Shown piece after piece: positions 1-7,845 of a DNA stretch of 13,639 nt. The stretch is taken from contig JAJYQH010000188.1 in NCBI GenBank assembly GCA_021794705.1, positions 1 to 13,639 on the forward strand, in the 5' to 3' direction. Made by a program: the position numbers and the translations under genes. The stretch is from Actinomycetes bacterium. GTDB taxonomy: Bacteria; Actinomycetota; Actinomycetes; Propionibacteriales; Propionibacteriaceae. Each line of letters begins with the position of its first letter. The first letter of the stretch is position 1. The notes beneath the pieces are model-generated. The model did not search any database and was not told the origin of the DNA. It saw only the letters and a program-made list of their open reading frames with translations.

Positions 1-1012
1 CGTGGGTCCGGGCCGCGGCGGTCGACACCTGCTGCCCGAGCACGGCGCGGACGGCGAACTCGGCGGGGTCGACGGTGCGCGGCACCCGGCGTCCGGGGGC
101 CCGGGCGACCAGGGCGGCGAGGGCCGCGTCCGCGGCGAGGTGGGCGTCGACCGCCACGGGGTCGGCGTCCAGGTCGAGCAGCCGGCGGCACCGGCCGATC
201 GCGGGCGTGAGGTCCCGCGGGTCGGCGAGCCACATGGTGGCGGCGACGTGGTCGGGCCTCGGGCGCAGGGCGACGATCGCGGCGCCGTGGGGGAGGGCCA
301 GGCTGCGCCGGTACGCACCGTCGCGCCACTCCTCGACGCCGGGCACGGCGGTGGCGGCGAGGTGACCGAACACGTTGCCGGGCTCGAACGGCGTCCGGAA
401 CGGCAGGCGCAGGTCGACCTGGCCGAGCGGCTGGTCGTCGGCCCGCCTGGGGCTGCGACGGCGGGCCCTCAGCTCGGTGGGCGTTCGGGCGTAGGTGAGG
501 GTCACCGCATCGTTGAACGAGCGGACCGAGCCGAAGCCGGCGGCGAAGGCCACCTCGGCCATCGACAGATCGGTGGTCTCGATGAGCAGCCGGGCGGTGT
601 GCGCGCGCTGCGACCGGGCCAGGGCGAGCGGGGACGCCCCGAGCTCCAGCTGGGTGAGGCGCTGCACCTGGCGCACCGAGTAGCCGAGGCGGGCGGCGAG
701 CCCGTGGACGCCCTCGCGCTCGACCACCCCGTCGCCGATCAGGCGCACCGCCCGTCCGACGACGTCGCCGCGGGTGTCCCACTCGGGCGAGCCGGGCACG
801 GCGTCCGGGCGGCAGCGGCGGCAGGCGCGGTAGCCGGCGTCCTGGGCGGCGGCGGCGCTGGGGAAGAAGCCGACGTTCTCGGGCCGGGGGGTGAGCGCCG
901 GGCAGCTCGGCCGGCAGTAGATGCCCGTGGTGCGCACCGCGGTGAAGAAGTGCCCGTCGAAGCGCGGGTCGCGGCTGCGCATCGCCGTGAGGCAGGTTGC
1001 TCGGTCGGGCAT
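1..1012 (-). CDS. alkA: Ada-type regulator / AlkA DNA-3-methyladenine glycosylase fusion (3' end beyond window)
   Basis: Alkylation-damage repair protein; 337 residues are visible before the frame runs off the left edge. Residues 1-75 match the Ada N-terminal zinc domain: the ATCLTA start, GIYCRPSCPA and ACRRCRPD give Cys33, Cys37, Cys64 and Cys67 with the same spacing as E. coli Ada Cys38/42/69/72. Cys33 would be the methyl acceptor from phosphotriesters. Residues about 85-185 form an AraC-type helix-turn-helix (LSMAEVAFAAGFGSVRSFN). From about 195 the AlkA N-terminal domain follows, and RAVLGQQVSTAAA near residue 325 opens the helix-hairpin-helix glycosylase domain. The hairpin and catalytic Asp lie outside the window. 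The usual length of such fusions is near 490 residues, so about 150 are missing. The ATG fits the Ada alignment; a GTG immediately upstream (1015) is an equally usable start and lies 8 nt after an AGGG. The gene is divergent from the MMPL gene. Mycobacterial AlkA (Rv1317c) has the same architecture. Confidence 0.93.
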   Translation of the reverse strand, partial: MPDRATCLTAMRSRDPRFDGHFFTAVRTTGIYCRPSCPALTPRPENVGFFPSAAAAQDAGYRACRRCRPDAVPGSPEWDTRGDVVGRAVRLIGDGVVEREGVHGLAARLGYSVRQVQRLTQLELGASPLALARSQRAHTARLLIETTDLSMAEVAFAAGFGSVRSFNDAVTLTYARTPTELRARRRSPRRADDQPLGQVDLRLPFRTPFEPGNVFGHLAATAVPGVEEWRDGAYRRSLALPHGAAIVALRPRPDHVAATMWLADPRDLTPAIGRCRRLLDLDADPVAVDAHLAADAALAALVARAPGRRVPRTVDPAEFAVRAVLGQQVSTAAARTH

Positions 1013-1057
1013 CACGGGGTCAACCCTGCCTCAGCGGCCCCCGATTCTCTAGCAGGA

Positions 1058-1071
1058 ATGCGACATCGCAT
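1058..1071. promoter_or_regulatory. Small palindrome between alkA and MMPL gene
   Basis: ATGCGA-CA-TCGCAT is a perfect 6-bp inverted repeat with a 2-nt centre. It lies in the 125-bp divergent region, 46 bp from the alkA start and 67 bp from the transporter start. Its size and place suit an operator, possibly for the AraC-type domain of the neighbouring Ada-AlkA protein, but no binding-site consensus was matched. It could be chance. Confidence 0.25.
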
Positions 1072-1125
1072 CGGCCCGCTCTCCCGAGACTGCCCCGGCA
1101 GCCCTTGTGGCTGCGGTGCGGATGC

Positions 1126-1131
1126 CACACT
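1126..1131 (+). promoter_or_regulatory. Putative -10 box of the MMPL gene (leaderless type)
   Basis: CACACT, a weak TAnnnT match, ends 6 nt before the GTG at 1138, the spacing of leaderless actinobacterial transcripts. TTGTGG at 1105-1110 could be a -35 element, though the 15-nt spacer is short. There is no convincing Shine-Dalgarno sequence before the GTG, which is consistent with leaderless translation. Confidence 0.35.
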
Positions 1132-1137
1132 GGCACT

Positions 1138-3369
1138 GTGAATCGGGGGAACAAGCCGCGGCACGCCCTGCCCCAGCCCAGGCGCCTGGAACGGCTGGGC
1201 ATGGTGATGGCGCGGCACTGGGGACGGGTCGTCGCGGCGTGGCTCGTCGTGGTGGTCGTCGGCTTCGCGCTGGCCCTCGGGCTGGTCGGGGAGGGGCTGT
1301 TCGCGAGGTTGCACAGCGGGAACATCGTCGTGCCCGGGCAGTCGCAGGCGGGCGTCGACGCGCTCAACGCCACGTCCGCCGCGGCCGCGGCGGGGCCCAG
1401 GTACACGATCGTGGCGACCGGGGCGAGGGTCACCGGGACGGCGGTCGCCGAGGCGGCCGCCACGTCCGCCCGGGCCATCTCCCAGCTGCCCCACGTGGAG
1501 TCGGTCGCGACGCCGTGGACCGTGCCCGGAGGGATCGCCGGGCCGCAGGCGGCCGCGCTGCTCGCCCACGGGTCCGCGCAGAGCGGCGGGTTCGCCGTGG
1601 TCGTGACGTTCACGGGGTCGACCACCAAGCAGGACCTGGCCCGGGAGACCCCGAAGGTCGACGACGCACTCGCCGGGCTGCTCACGGCGTCCGGCGCCAC
1701 GTCGACCGTGCGCGGCGGCACCCAGCAGCTCGTGGACGCCGTCATCGGGCAGATCAAGCGCGACCTCGAGGTGGGCGAGGGCCTGGCGCTGCCCGTCACC
1801 TTCGTCGTGATGATCCTCGTGTTCGGCGGCTTCGTCGCCGCCGGCATGCCCCTGGCCGGTGCCATCGCGAGCATCGCGGGCGCCTTCGGCGCGCTGCTCG
1901 GCTTCTCCTACCTCATGCAGCTCGACGCCACGGTGGTCAACATCGTCACCGTGCTCGGGCTCGGGTTGTCGATCGACTACGGGCTGCTCATCGTCAGCCG
2001 CTACCGCGAGGAACTGCGCGCGATCGCCCGGGGGCGGCCGGCGTCCGAACTCACCGACGAGCAGCTCATCGCCGCCGCGGGAGCCACCGTCAACCGTGCC
2101 GGCCGCACGGTGCTGTTCTCCGGGCTGACCGTGGCGATCTCCCTCGTCGGGCTGCTGCTGTTCCAGGCCGACATCCTCCGCGCGATCGGAGCGGCAGGCG
2201 TCACGGTGGTGGCGGTGGCCATCCTCGTCGCGCTCACCCTCGTCCCCGCCCTGTGCCGGCTCGGCGCCCGCCGGCTGCTGCGCGGCGGCACCGACGTGGC
2301 GCCCGAGCACGGCATCTTCTCCCGGCTCGCGCAGGGCGTGCAGCGCGCCCCCTGGGTGGTCATCGTCGTCGTCGCCGCGGTGCTCGTCGTCCTCGCCATC
2401 CCCAGCCTGTCGCTCAAGGCCACCGCGTCGGGGGCCGAACTGCTGCCCGTCGGCGCGCCGCAGCGCACCCTGGTCGAGACGCTGCGCACCGACTACCCGC
2501 TGCTCGCCTCGCCCGAGGTGGTCGTCATCTCCAAGCCCGGGGCGAGCGAGCAGCAGGTCGCGGCCTGGGCGAGCGGACCGGCGTCCGCGCTCCCGGGCGT
2601 CACCCGCGTCGACCCGCCCGTCGCCCACGGCGACCTGTTCGTGGTCGGCGTCCACACCGGCGACGGCGGCCTGGGGGACGCGTCCCGGCAGGTGACGACC
2701 GCGCTCCGCACGACGAACCCGGCGCCGTTCCCGAACTGGGTCACCGGGCAGGCCTCCAACCTCGACGACTTCACGGCGTCCACCTGGCGCACCGCCCCAT
2801 GGACGATCGCGCTCGTCGTCGGGGCCACGCTGGTGCTGCTGTTCCTGCTGACGGGATCGGTGGTCATCCCCGTCAAGGCGCTGGTGATGAACGTGCTGTC
2901 GCTCGGCGCGAGCCTCGGCGCCGTCGTGTGGGGCTTCCAGGACGGTCACCTGCAGAAGGTGCTCGACTTCACCTCGGTCGGGGCCGTCGAGCAGATCATC
3001 CCGATCATGGTGCTCGCCTTCGGCTTCGGCCTGTCGATGGACTACGAGGTGTTCCTCCTGTCGCGGGTCGTCGAACTGCACGAGCAGGGCCGGCCGACCG
3101 ACGAGGCGGTCGCGCTCGGCCTGCAGCGCTCCGGCCGGATCATCACCTCCGCCGCGGTGCTCATCGTCATCGTCTTCGCCGGGTTCATGGCGGCGAAGGT
3201 GCTCGTCATCAAGGAGACCGGGCTGGCGCTCGTCCTCGCCGTGGCCCTGGACGCCAGCCTGGTGCGGATGCTGCTCGTCCCGGCCACGATGACGGTGCTC
3301 GGTCAGGCGAACTGGTGGGCGCCCCCGGCGCTGCGCCGGCTGCACCAGCGCTTCGGCATCGTCGAGTGA
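1138..3369 (+). CDS. MMPL family (RND-type) membrane transporter
   Basis: Predicted 743-residue inner-membrane transporter of the MMPL branch of the RND superfamily, which moves lipids or hydrophobic molecules using proton flow. One membrane segment near residues 30-50 is followed by an extracytoplasmic loop. A block of helices (about 217-395), a second single helix (about 402-423), a second loop and a second helix block (about 549-720) complete the duplicated RND layout. Each block carries the family signature: [11 protein letters not shown] (Asp280-Tyr281) and [16 protein letters not shown] (Asp635-Tyr636). These correspond to the paired Asp-Tyr proton-relay residues of MmpL3. The GTG start is chosen because of the -10-like box 6 nt upstream and because the open frame further upstream lies in the divergent promoter region; ATG 1201 is an alternative that would remove the basic N-terminal tail. 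The cargo cannot be told from sequence. proS follows after 91 bp with its own promoter, so they are probably not one unit. Confidence 0.9.
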   Translation: MNRGNKPRHALPQPRRLERLGMVMARHWGRVVAAWLVVVVVGFALALGLVGEGLFARLHSGNIVVPGQSQAGVDALNATSAAAAAGPRYTIVATGARVTGTAVAEAAATSARAISQLPHVESVATPWTVPGGIAGPQAAALLAHGSAQSGGFAVVVTFTGSTTKQDLARETPKVDDALAGLLTASGATSTVRGGTQQLVDAVIGQIKRDLEVGEGLALPVTFVVMILVFGGFVAAGMPLAGAIASIAGAFGALLGFSYLMQLDATVVNIVTVLGLGLSIDYGLLIVSRYREELRAIARGRPASELTDEQLIAAAGATVNRAGRTVLFSGLTVAISLVGLLLFQADILRAIGAAGVTVVAVAILVALTLVPALCRLGARRLLRGGTDVAPEHGIFSRLAQGVQRAPWVVIVVVAAVLVVLAIPSLSLKATASGAELLPVGAPQRTLVETLRTDYPLLASPEVVVISKPGASEQQVAAWASGPASALPGVTRVDPPVAHGDLFVVGVHTGDGGLGDASRQVTTALRTTNPAPFPNWVTGQASNLDDFTASTWRTAPWTIALVVGATLVLLFLLTGSVVIPVKALVMNVLSLGASLGAVVWGFQDGHLQKVLDFTSVGAVEQIIPIMVLAFGFGLSMDYEVFLLSRVVELHEQGRPTDEAVALGLQRSGRIITSAAVLIVIVFAGFMAAKVLVIKETGLALVLAVALDASLVRMLLVPATMTVLGQANWWAPPALRRLHQRFGIVE

Positions 3370-3410
3370 GCGCGCGGAAAACCGGGGCGAGGGGACGCCG
3401 GCGCAGACAC

Positions 3411-3416
3411 TAGGCT
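3411..3416 (+). promoter_or_regulatory. Putative -10 box of proS
   Basis: TAGGCT is a good actinobacterial TAnnnT -10 hexamer, 44 nt upstream of the proS ATG. No clear TTGAC -35 box is visible upstream. It implies a short leader of about 35-40 nt, too short for a T-box. Confidence 0.5.
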
Positions 3417-3447
3417 GTGACCCGCTGCCGTCAGCACCATCGCCACT

Positions 3448-3454
3448 GGAGGGG
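3448..3454 (+). promoter_or_regulatory. Ribosome binding site of proS
   Basis: GGAGGGG ends 6 nt before ATG 3461 and decides this start over the in-frame ATG at 3473. Confidence 0.75.
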
Positions 3455-3460
3455 CCGCCC

Positions 3461-5218
3461 ATGATCACCCGGATGTCGCACCTGTTCGTGCGGACCCTGC
3501 GCGACGACCCCGCGGACGCCGAGGTCCCCAGCCACCGCTGGCTGGTGCGGGCCGGCTACATCCGCCGGGTCGCCCCGGGCATCTACTCCTGGCTGCCGCT
3601 GGGCCTGCGGGTGCTGCACAACGTCGAGCGCATCGTGCGCGAGGAGATGGACGCCATCGGCGCCCAGGAGGTGCACTTCCCGGCACTGCTGCCGCGGGAG
3701 CCCTACGAGGCCACCAACCGGTGGACCGAGTACGGCCCGAACGTGTTCCGGCTCAAGGACCGCAAGGGCGCCGACATGCTCCTCGGCCCCACCCACGAGG
3801 AGATGTTCACCCTCATGGTGAAGGACCTCTACTCGTCCTACAAGGACCTTCCGCTCAGCCTCTACCAGATCCAGACGAAGTACCGCGACGAAGCCCGTCC
3901 CCGCGCCGGCATCCTCCGCGGCCGCGAGTTCGTCATGAAGGACTCCTACTCCTTCGACATCGACGACGCGGGCCTCGAGGTGAGCTACCAGCTGCATCGC
4001 CGCGCGTACATCCGGATCTTCGAGCGGCTCGGCCTCGAGTACGTCATCGTCAAGGCGGACGCCGGCGCCATGGGCGGGTCGGCGTCCGAGGAGTTCCTGG
4101 CGGTCGCCGAGAACGGTGAGGACACCTTCGTCCGGTCCCCGGGCGGGTACGCCGCCAACGTCGAGGCCGTCACCGTGCCGGCCCCCGAGCCCCTGCCCGT
4201 CGGCGGCGCTCCGGCCGCGCACGTCGAGGACACGCCCGACTCGCCGACCATCGAGACGCTGGTCGCGCTGATCAACGACCGCTTCCCCCGCGACGACCGC
4301 CCCTGGACGGCCGCGGACACGCTGAAGAACGTCGTGTTCGTGCTCCGTCACCCCGACGGCCGCCGCGAGCCGCTCGCGATCGGGCTGCCCGGCGACCGTG
4401 AGGTCGACGTCAAGCGCCTCGAGTCGGCCGTCTCGCCCGCCGAGGTCGAGCCGTTCACCGACGCGGACTTCCAGGCGAACCCCGGGCTGGTCAAGGGCTA
4501 CATCGGCCCGGCCGCGCTCGGCACGACGTCGGCGAGCGGCGTCCGCTACCTCTGCGACCCCAGGGTCGTCGCCGGCACCCGGTGGGTCACCGGCGCGAAC
4601 GAGCCCGGACGCCACGTCCTCGACCTCGTGTGCGGACGCGACTTCGACCCCGACGGCGTCATCGACGTCGCGGAGGTGCGCGAGGGCGACCCCGCGCCCG
4701 ACGGCTCCGGACCGCTCACGCTGGCCCGGGGCATCGAAATGGGCCACATCTTCCAGCTCGGCCGCAAGTACGCCGACGCGCTCGGCCTGCAGGTGCTCGA
4801 CCAGTCGGGCCGGCTGGTCACGGTGACCATGGGCTCCTACGGTGTCGGGGTCTCCCGGGCCGTCGCCGCGGTTGCGGAGTCGACGGCCGACGAGAAGGGG
4901 CTGGCCTGGCCCCGCGAGCTCGCGCCCTTCGACCTCACGGTGCTCGCCACGGGCAAGGACCCGGCGGTGTTCGAGGCGGCGGAGAAGCTCGCCACCGAGC
5001 TCGACGAGGCAGGGCTCTCGGTGCTGTTGGACGACCGCAAGGCGTCCCCCGGGGTGAAGTTCACCGACGCCGAGCTGCTGGGGATGCCGACCACCGTGGT
5101 CGTCGGACGCGGCCTGGCCGACGGCGTCGTCGAGGTGCGCGACCGCAGGTCGGGGCTGTCGGAGAACGTCCCGGTGGCCGACGCGCTGGCCCGCCTCATC
5201 GCCACCGTCCGGGGCTGA
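3461..5218 (+). CDS. proS: Prolyl-tRNA synthetase, bacterial type with editing domain
   Basis: Class II synthetase that charges tRNA-Pro with proline in the cytoplasm; 585 residues, the usual length of bacterial ProRS. The N-terminal core begins [17 protein letters not shown] and includes GPTHEEMF. Motif 2 ([17 protein letters not shown], from residue 141) is followed by MKDSYSFD. Motif 3 is GSYGVGVSR at 458-466. Between motifs 2 and 3 lies the INS cis-editing domain (about 220-400) that clears mischarged Ala-tRNA-Pro. Lys289, Asp366 and His385 appear equivalent to E. coli Lys279, Asp350 and His369; the 19-residue Asp-His spacing is identical, so editing is probably intact. The C-terminal anticodon-binding domain covers about 485-585. 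It has its own -10 box and ribosome binding site, and converges on the patatin gene with 25 bp between the stop codons. Nothing looks damaged or atypical. Confidence 0.98.
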   Translation: MITRMSHLFVRTLRDDPADAEVPSHRWLVRAGYIRRVAPGIYSWLPLGLRVLHNVERIVREEMDAIGAQEVHFPALLPREPYEATNRWTEYGPNVFRLKDRKGADMLLGPTHEEMFTLMVKDLYSSYKDLPLSLYQIQTKYRDEARPRAGILRGREFVMKDSYSFDIDDAGLEVSYQLHRRAYIRIFERLGLEYVIVKADAGAMGGSASEEFLAVAENGEDTFVRSPGGYAANVEAVTVPAPEPLPVGGAPAAHVEDTPDSPTIETLVALINDRFPRDDRPWTAADTLKNVVFVLRHPDGRREPLAIGLPGDREVDVKRLESAVSPAEVEPFTDADFQANPGLVKGYIGPAALGTTSASGVRYLCDPRVVAGTRWVTGANEPGRHVLDLVCGRDFDPDGVIDVAEVREGDPAPDGSGPLTLARGIEMGHIFQLGRKYADALGLQVLDQSGRLVTVTMGSYGVGVSRAVAAVAESTADEKGLAWPRELAPFDLTVLATGKDPAVFEAAEKLATELDEAGLSVLLDDRKASPGVKFTDAELLGMPTTVVVGRGLADGVVEVRDRRSGLSENVPVADALARLIATVRG

Positions 5219-5223
5219 GGACG

Positions 5224-5237
5224 CCGACCCCGGTCGG
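5224..5237. terminator. Small hairpin between proS and the convergent lipase gene
   Basis: CCGAC-CCCG-GTCGG is a 5-bp GC stem with a 4-nt loop in the 25-bp gap between two convergent stop codons. Its position suits a bidirectional terminator. The stem is short and there is no T-tract, so this is a weak call. Confidence 0.3.
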
Positions 5238-5243
5238 GGAGCC

Positions 5244-6185
5244 TCACCCGGTGCGCGGCAGCTCGCCGTCGAGCCCGAGGAACTCGCGCCAGCGCGGCAG
5301 CTCCCGGCGCGCCTGGCCGAGCCCGAGCTCGTGCGCGGCGCTCAGCCGGGCCAGCCGGCGTTCGCCGTTGGCCACCGGCATGTGGTCGGGCACGAACAGC
5401 ATCGCCCTGCCCTCGCGCTCGAGCTCGAACAACCGCTCACGCGCGGCGTTGTAGTCGCGCCAGCGGGCGAGGATGCGCTCGGCGATCGCCGGGTAACGGC
5501 GGAACACCTGGTGGTAGACGCCGGGGATGCGGGCCGGCCGCTTGACGTACTCGCGTGGGCGGGTGAGCACGACGAGGAACTTCTCGAAGCCGTCGGCGAG
5601 GGCCGCGTCGAGCGGGATGCCCGCCGACGGGCCCAGGGCCCCGTCGGCGTAGGCGACGCCGTCGATGACCGGGAACGGCATGAGGCCCGGCATGGTCGAG
5701 GACGCCCGCACCCGCACCATCATGTCGGCCGGCTCCGGCATGTCGGCCTCGGTCCAGTAGACCGGCTGGGCGTCGCTGCACCGCACGGCGCCCACCCTGA
5801 GCCTCGCCGGGTTGGCCCGGAAGGTGGCCCAGTCGAACGGCATCGGGCCGCCGGGCAGCCCGGCCTCCCCGTAGATGTAGGCCGCGTTGAACAGGCCCTG
5901 GCCGCGCACGAAAGTGCGCCAGTCACCGAACCGCGGGTCGGTGGCGAAGTCGACGAACGAGTAGCGCGACCGCGTCGCGTCCCGCGACAGGTAGTTCACC
6001 GCGTTGCTCGCCCCGGCGGAGATGCCGGCCACCCAGTCGATGTGGATGCCCGCCGCAAGCAGGGTGACGACGACGGCCGAGGTGTACGACGCCCGCATGC
6101 CGCCGCCCTCGAAGATCAGCGCCGTGTCGGTGACGTTGCTCGTCACCTGACCGGTGCCCGGCTCCCGCCCGTCGTCGGCGTCCAT
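5244..6185 (-). CDS. Patatin-like phospholipase family protein
   Basis: Predicted 313-residue lipid acyl hydrolase with the Ser-Asp dyad of patatins, related to the bacterial YjjU type. The glycine-rich oxyanion loop is GGGMR (residues 27-31). The nucleophile elbow GISAGAS places Ser56 as catalytic serine, and DGALG supplies Asp181. The C-terminal third is rich in Arg, Glu and Leu and looks helical. No signal peptide or membrane helix is evident, so it is probably cytoplasmic or peripheral at the membrane. The ATG start has an AGGA about 11 nt upstream; a GTG at codon 14 would also retain the whole domain. It begins 7 nt after the stop of the M20 deacetylase gene, so the two are likely co-transcribed. 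The natural substrate is unknown. Family membership is firm; activity is inferred from the intact dyad. Confidence 0.9.
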   Translation of the reverse strand: MDADDGREPGTGQVTSNVTDTALIFEGGGMRASYTSAVVVTLLAAGIHIDWVAGISAGASNAVNYLSRDATRSRYSFVDFATDPRFGDWRTFVRGQGLFNAAYIYGEAGLPGGPMPFDWATFRANPARLRVGAVRCSDAQPVYWTEADMPEPADMMVRVRASSTMPGLMPFPVIDGVAYADGALGPSAGIPLDAALADGFEKFLVVLTRPREYVKRPARIPGVYHQVFRRYPAIAERILARWRDYNAARERLFELEREGRAMLFVPDHMPVANGERRLARLSAAHELGLGQARRELPRWREFLGLDGELPRTG

Positions 6186-6192
6186 CTGCGGC

Positions 6193-7368
6193 TCAGTCCT
6201 CCACGCGCAGCTGCCGGACGAGGCGGGCGACGAACGCGTCGCAGGCGGCGAGCTGGTCGAGGGCGACGAACTCGTCGGCCTTGTGCGCCTGGGCGATGTC
6301 GCCGGGGCCCACCACCACGGTCGAGATCCCGGACCTGTCGTAGATACCCGCCTCGGTTCCGTAGGTCACCTTGTCGGGACACACCTCGAGGCCGAGCTCG
6401 AGGCCGAGCCGGACCGCCTCGGCGTCCTCGGGGGTGTCGAGGCCGGGAGCGGCGGCGACCATCTCCACGCTCACCGACGCCGCGGGGTTCTCCCGGCGCA
6501 TCTCGCGCTCGAGGCCCGCGCAGAACTCCTCGAGGGCGGCGATCTCGGCGGCGTCGTCGAGCTGGCCGAGCGAGCGCCACTCGAGCGTCACCACGCACTG
6601 CTCGGGGACGATGTTCACGGCCGTGCCGCCGGCGATGCGGTTGACCGAGCCGGTGGTGTAGGGCACCGGGTAGGCGTCGTCGAACGGTCCCTCGGTGCGC
6701 CAGCGGTCGCTGCGGTCGCGGTGGAACTGCACCACCCTCGCCGCGTACTCGACCGCGTTGACGCCCTCGGGGGTCAACGAGGAGTGCGCGCCGACCCCGC
6801 GCACGGTGACCTCGGCCACGTTGATCGACTTGTGCGCCCGGATCATCCGCATCGACGTCGGCTCGCCGACGAAGCAGACCCGCGGGTGGACGCCGGCGTC
6901 CTGCAGCGCGTCGACGAGGGGCTGGGCTCCCCGGCAGCCGACCTCCTCGTCGTAGGTGAAGGCGAGGTGGAGGGGTTCGCGCAGGGGGGCGGCGGTGATG
7001 TCGGGCAGGGCCGCGACGACGGCCGCGTCGAACCCCTTCATGTCGGCGGTCCCCCGGCCGTACACCAGCCCGTCGCGGATGGTCAGCTGGAAGGGGTCGC
7101 TCGACCAGTTCTGCCCGTCGACCGGCACGCAGTCGACGTGGCCGGCGAGCATGACGCCGCCCTCCGTGCCGCCCGTGGCGTCGGGCACGGTGAGCACGAG
7201 GTTGGCCTTGCGCCCGTCGGCGTCCGGGACGATGCGCGGCCGCAGCCCCGCCCGGCTGCCCGCCTCGGCGATCGCGTCGATGAGGGCGAGGTTGGAGTCG
7301 CGGCTGGTCGTGTCGAAGCCGACCAGTCGGGCCAGCCAGTCAATGGTCTCGTCACGGGGTGCGGTCAT
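6193..7368 (-). CDS. argE: M20 family deacetylase, acetylornithine deacetylase (ArgE)-like
   Basis: Predicted 391-residue zinc hydrolase of the ArgE/DapE/M20 group. ArgE removes acetate from N-acetylornithine in the cytoplasm to give ornithine for arginine synthesis. Visible metal and catalytic residues are His77 and Asp79 (GHVDCVPVDG), Asp109 (GRGTADMKGF), Glu141/Glu142 (DEEVGC), Glu169 (GEPT) and His362 (AHKADEF). The central dimerisation domain contains the GVGAHSS segment. YGTEAGIYDRSGISTVVVGPG near the C-terminus is typical of ArgE-like members. The ATG at 7368 is preceded by GGGGG and matches the family N-terminus; the open frame continues upstream without homology. Many actinomycetes recycle the acetyl group through ArgJ instead, and no other arg genes are visible, so a different N-acyl amino acid substrate is possible. 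The lipase gene follows after 7 nt. The symbol is offered on family grounds only. Confidence 0.8.
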   Translation of the reverse strand: MTAPRDETIDWLARLVGFDTTSRDSNLALIDAIAEAGSRAGLRPRIVPDADGRKANLVLTVPDATGGTEGGVMLAGHVDCVPVDGQNWSSDPFQLTIRDGLVYGRGTADMKGFDAAVVAALPDITAAPLREPLHLAFTYDEEVGCRGAQPLVDALQDAGVHPRVCFVGEPTSMRMIRAHKSINVAEVTVRGVGAHSSLTPEGVNAVEYAARVVQFHRDRSDRWRTEGPFDDAYPVPYTTGSVNRIAGGTAVNIVPEQCVVTLEWRSLGQLDDAAEIAALEEFCAGLEREMRRENPAASVSVEMVAAAPGLDTPEDAEAVRLGLELGLEVCPDKVTYGTEAGIYDRSGISTVVVGPGDIAQAHKADEFVALDQLAACDAFVARLVRQLRVED

Positions 7369-7409
7369 GCCCCCATTCAACCCGATCCCGCCGACAGGTC
7401 CGGCCGCGT

Positions 7410-7450
7410 CCCGGGGCGTACGGTTCGTCGCCCGGGGCGTACGACTCGTC
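7410..7450. repeat. Two tandem 21-nt direct repeats
   Basis: CCCGGGGCGTACGGTTCGTC (7410-7429) recurs at 7431-7450 as CCCGGGGCGTACGACTCGTC. The copies start exactly 21 nt apart and are 18/21 identical. They lie 42-82 bp upstream of the ArgE-like start. The same core GGGGCGTA appears twice more in inverted orientation at 7480-7496 and 7469-7477. Confidence 0.75.
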
Positions 7451-7496
7451 TCGTTCGGGCCACATTCCCTACGCCCCCGGACGAGTTGTACGCCCC
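7434..7496. repeat. Large inverted repeat able to form a 17-bp hairpin
   Basis: The arm 7434-7450 (GGGGCGTACGACTCGTC) is the reverse complement of 7480-7496 (GACGAGTTGTACGCCCC) except at one base. In plus-strand RNA that position is a G-U pair, so all 17 positions pair. The loop is 29 nt (7451-7479). With the outer copies the order is two forward and two reverse GGGGCGTA cores. It may be an operator array, a mobile repeat of REP/MITE type or an RNA structure. It is too far (350 bp) from the reductase gene to be its proximal terminator. Confidence 0.7.
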
Positions 7497-7618
7497 TCAG
7501 CGGACGCGAGCCAGACGGCGAGTCCAAGACCCCACACCGCGACCACGACCCGCAGCACGGCGGTGGGGACGAGCCGCTGCACGGCCGGGCCCAGGTTGCC
7601 GCCGAGGACGCCATCCCC
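7469..7618 (-). pseudogene. Probable C-terminal remnant of a TauE/SafE-type permease
   Basis: The minus frame reads VLGGNLGPAVQRLVPTAVLR, then a hydrophobic run VVVAVWGLGLAVWLAS, then a short tail to a TAG at 7469-7471. A glycine-rich turn, a basic/proline linker and a last membrane helix are how TauE/SafE (sulfite exporter, YfcA-like) proteins end. The intact permease in this window ends in a comparable way (FVRRVFLVVVAALAAKLAWD), but the two are not close copies. Upstream (to the right) the frame enters the 62-nt repeat array and loses all resemblance to a permease, so about 80% of the gene is missing. The tail overlaps the right arm of the 17-bp inverted repeat. The family assignment is by eye and moderate. 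Confidence 0.45.
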
Positions 7619-7623
7619 GCAGC

Positions 7624-7762
7624 ACTGACCACTTCGGGGTCGAGGCGGACCCGGAACGGGACACTGCCCACTTCGGATTCGGGACGCTGCCCACTTCCGA
7701 GTCGACTTCGACCCGCAACGCGGCAGCGCCCACGTCCGGTTCGCGACACCGCCCAAGCCCGT
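7624..7762. repeat. Degenerate tandem array with alternating 39/23-nt spacing
   Basis: A 15-nt core resembling ACTGCCCACTTCGGA occurs five times in the same direction, starting at 7624, 7663, 7686, 7725 and 7748. The spacings are 39, 23, 39 and 23 nt, so the higher-order unit is 62 nt. Units 7624-7685 and 7686-7747 are identical at about 45 of 62 positions, and both end in GAC. A third unit starts at 7748 and fades. No frame gives a recognisable protein. Regularly repeated sites like these occur at the ends of some insertion sequences as transposase-binding repeats, and this array abuts a truncated permease gene, so it may be an IS scar. An array of regulator sites is the alternative. Between 7763 and 7800 I see nothing. 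Confidence 0.65.
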
Positions 7763-7800
7763 CGCCCCGCCGGTCAGGGCGGTGGCCAGCTGGAGGGTGA

Positions 7801-7826
7801 GCTCGCGGCGTCCACGACCCGCGAGC
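7801..7826 (-). terminator. Hairpin downstream of the aldo/keto reductase gene
   Basis: GCTCGCGG (7801-7808) pairs with CCGCGAGC (7819-7826), an 8-bp GC stem with a 10-nt loop, beginning 20 nt after the reductase stop codon. No T-tract follows, which is common for actinobacterial terminators. Its position and strength support a terminator role. Confidence 0.45.
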
Positions 7827-7845
7827 AGCGGCGTGGGCTGAGGGG

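Noticed and set aside
2..1141. 379-codon plus-strand open frame over the Ada-AlkA gene
   Set aside because: Compositionally biased shadow; the opposite strand has the Ada zinc ligands, helix-turn-helix and AlkA motifs.
3370..3460. T-box or other riboswitch before proS
   Set aside because: Only 44 nt lie between the -10 box and the start codon, too short for a T-box, and no T-box sequence is visible.
1012..3468. 818-codon open frame on the minus strand across the MMPL gene
   Set aside because: Low-complexity Arg/Gly/Asp/Glu/His-rich translation typical of the antisense of GC-rich coding DNA. The plus frame has clear MMPL motifs and membrane helices.
7375..7380. TTGAAT as -10 box of the ArgE-like gene
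   Set aside because: It sits 6 nt before the ATG but lacks the key A at the second position, and a GGGGG Shine-Dalgarno-like run overlaps the gap; too weak to list.
7624..7762. CRISPR array
   Set aside because: Units are degenerate, alternate in spacing and have no unique spacers of constant length between identical repeats; no cas genes are present.
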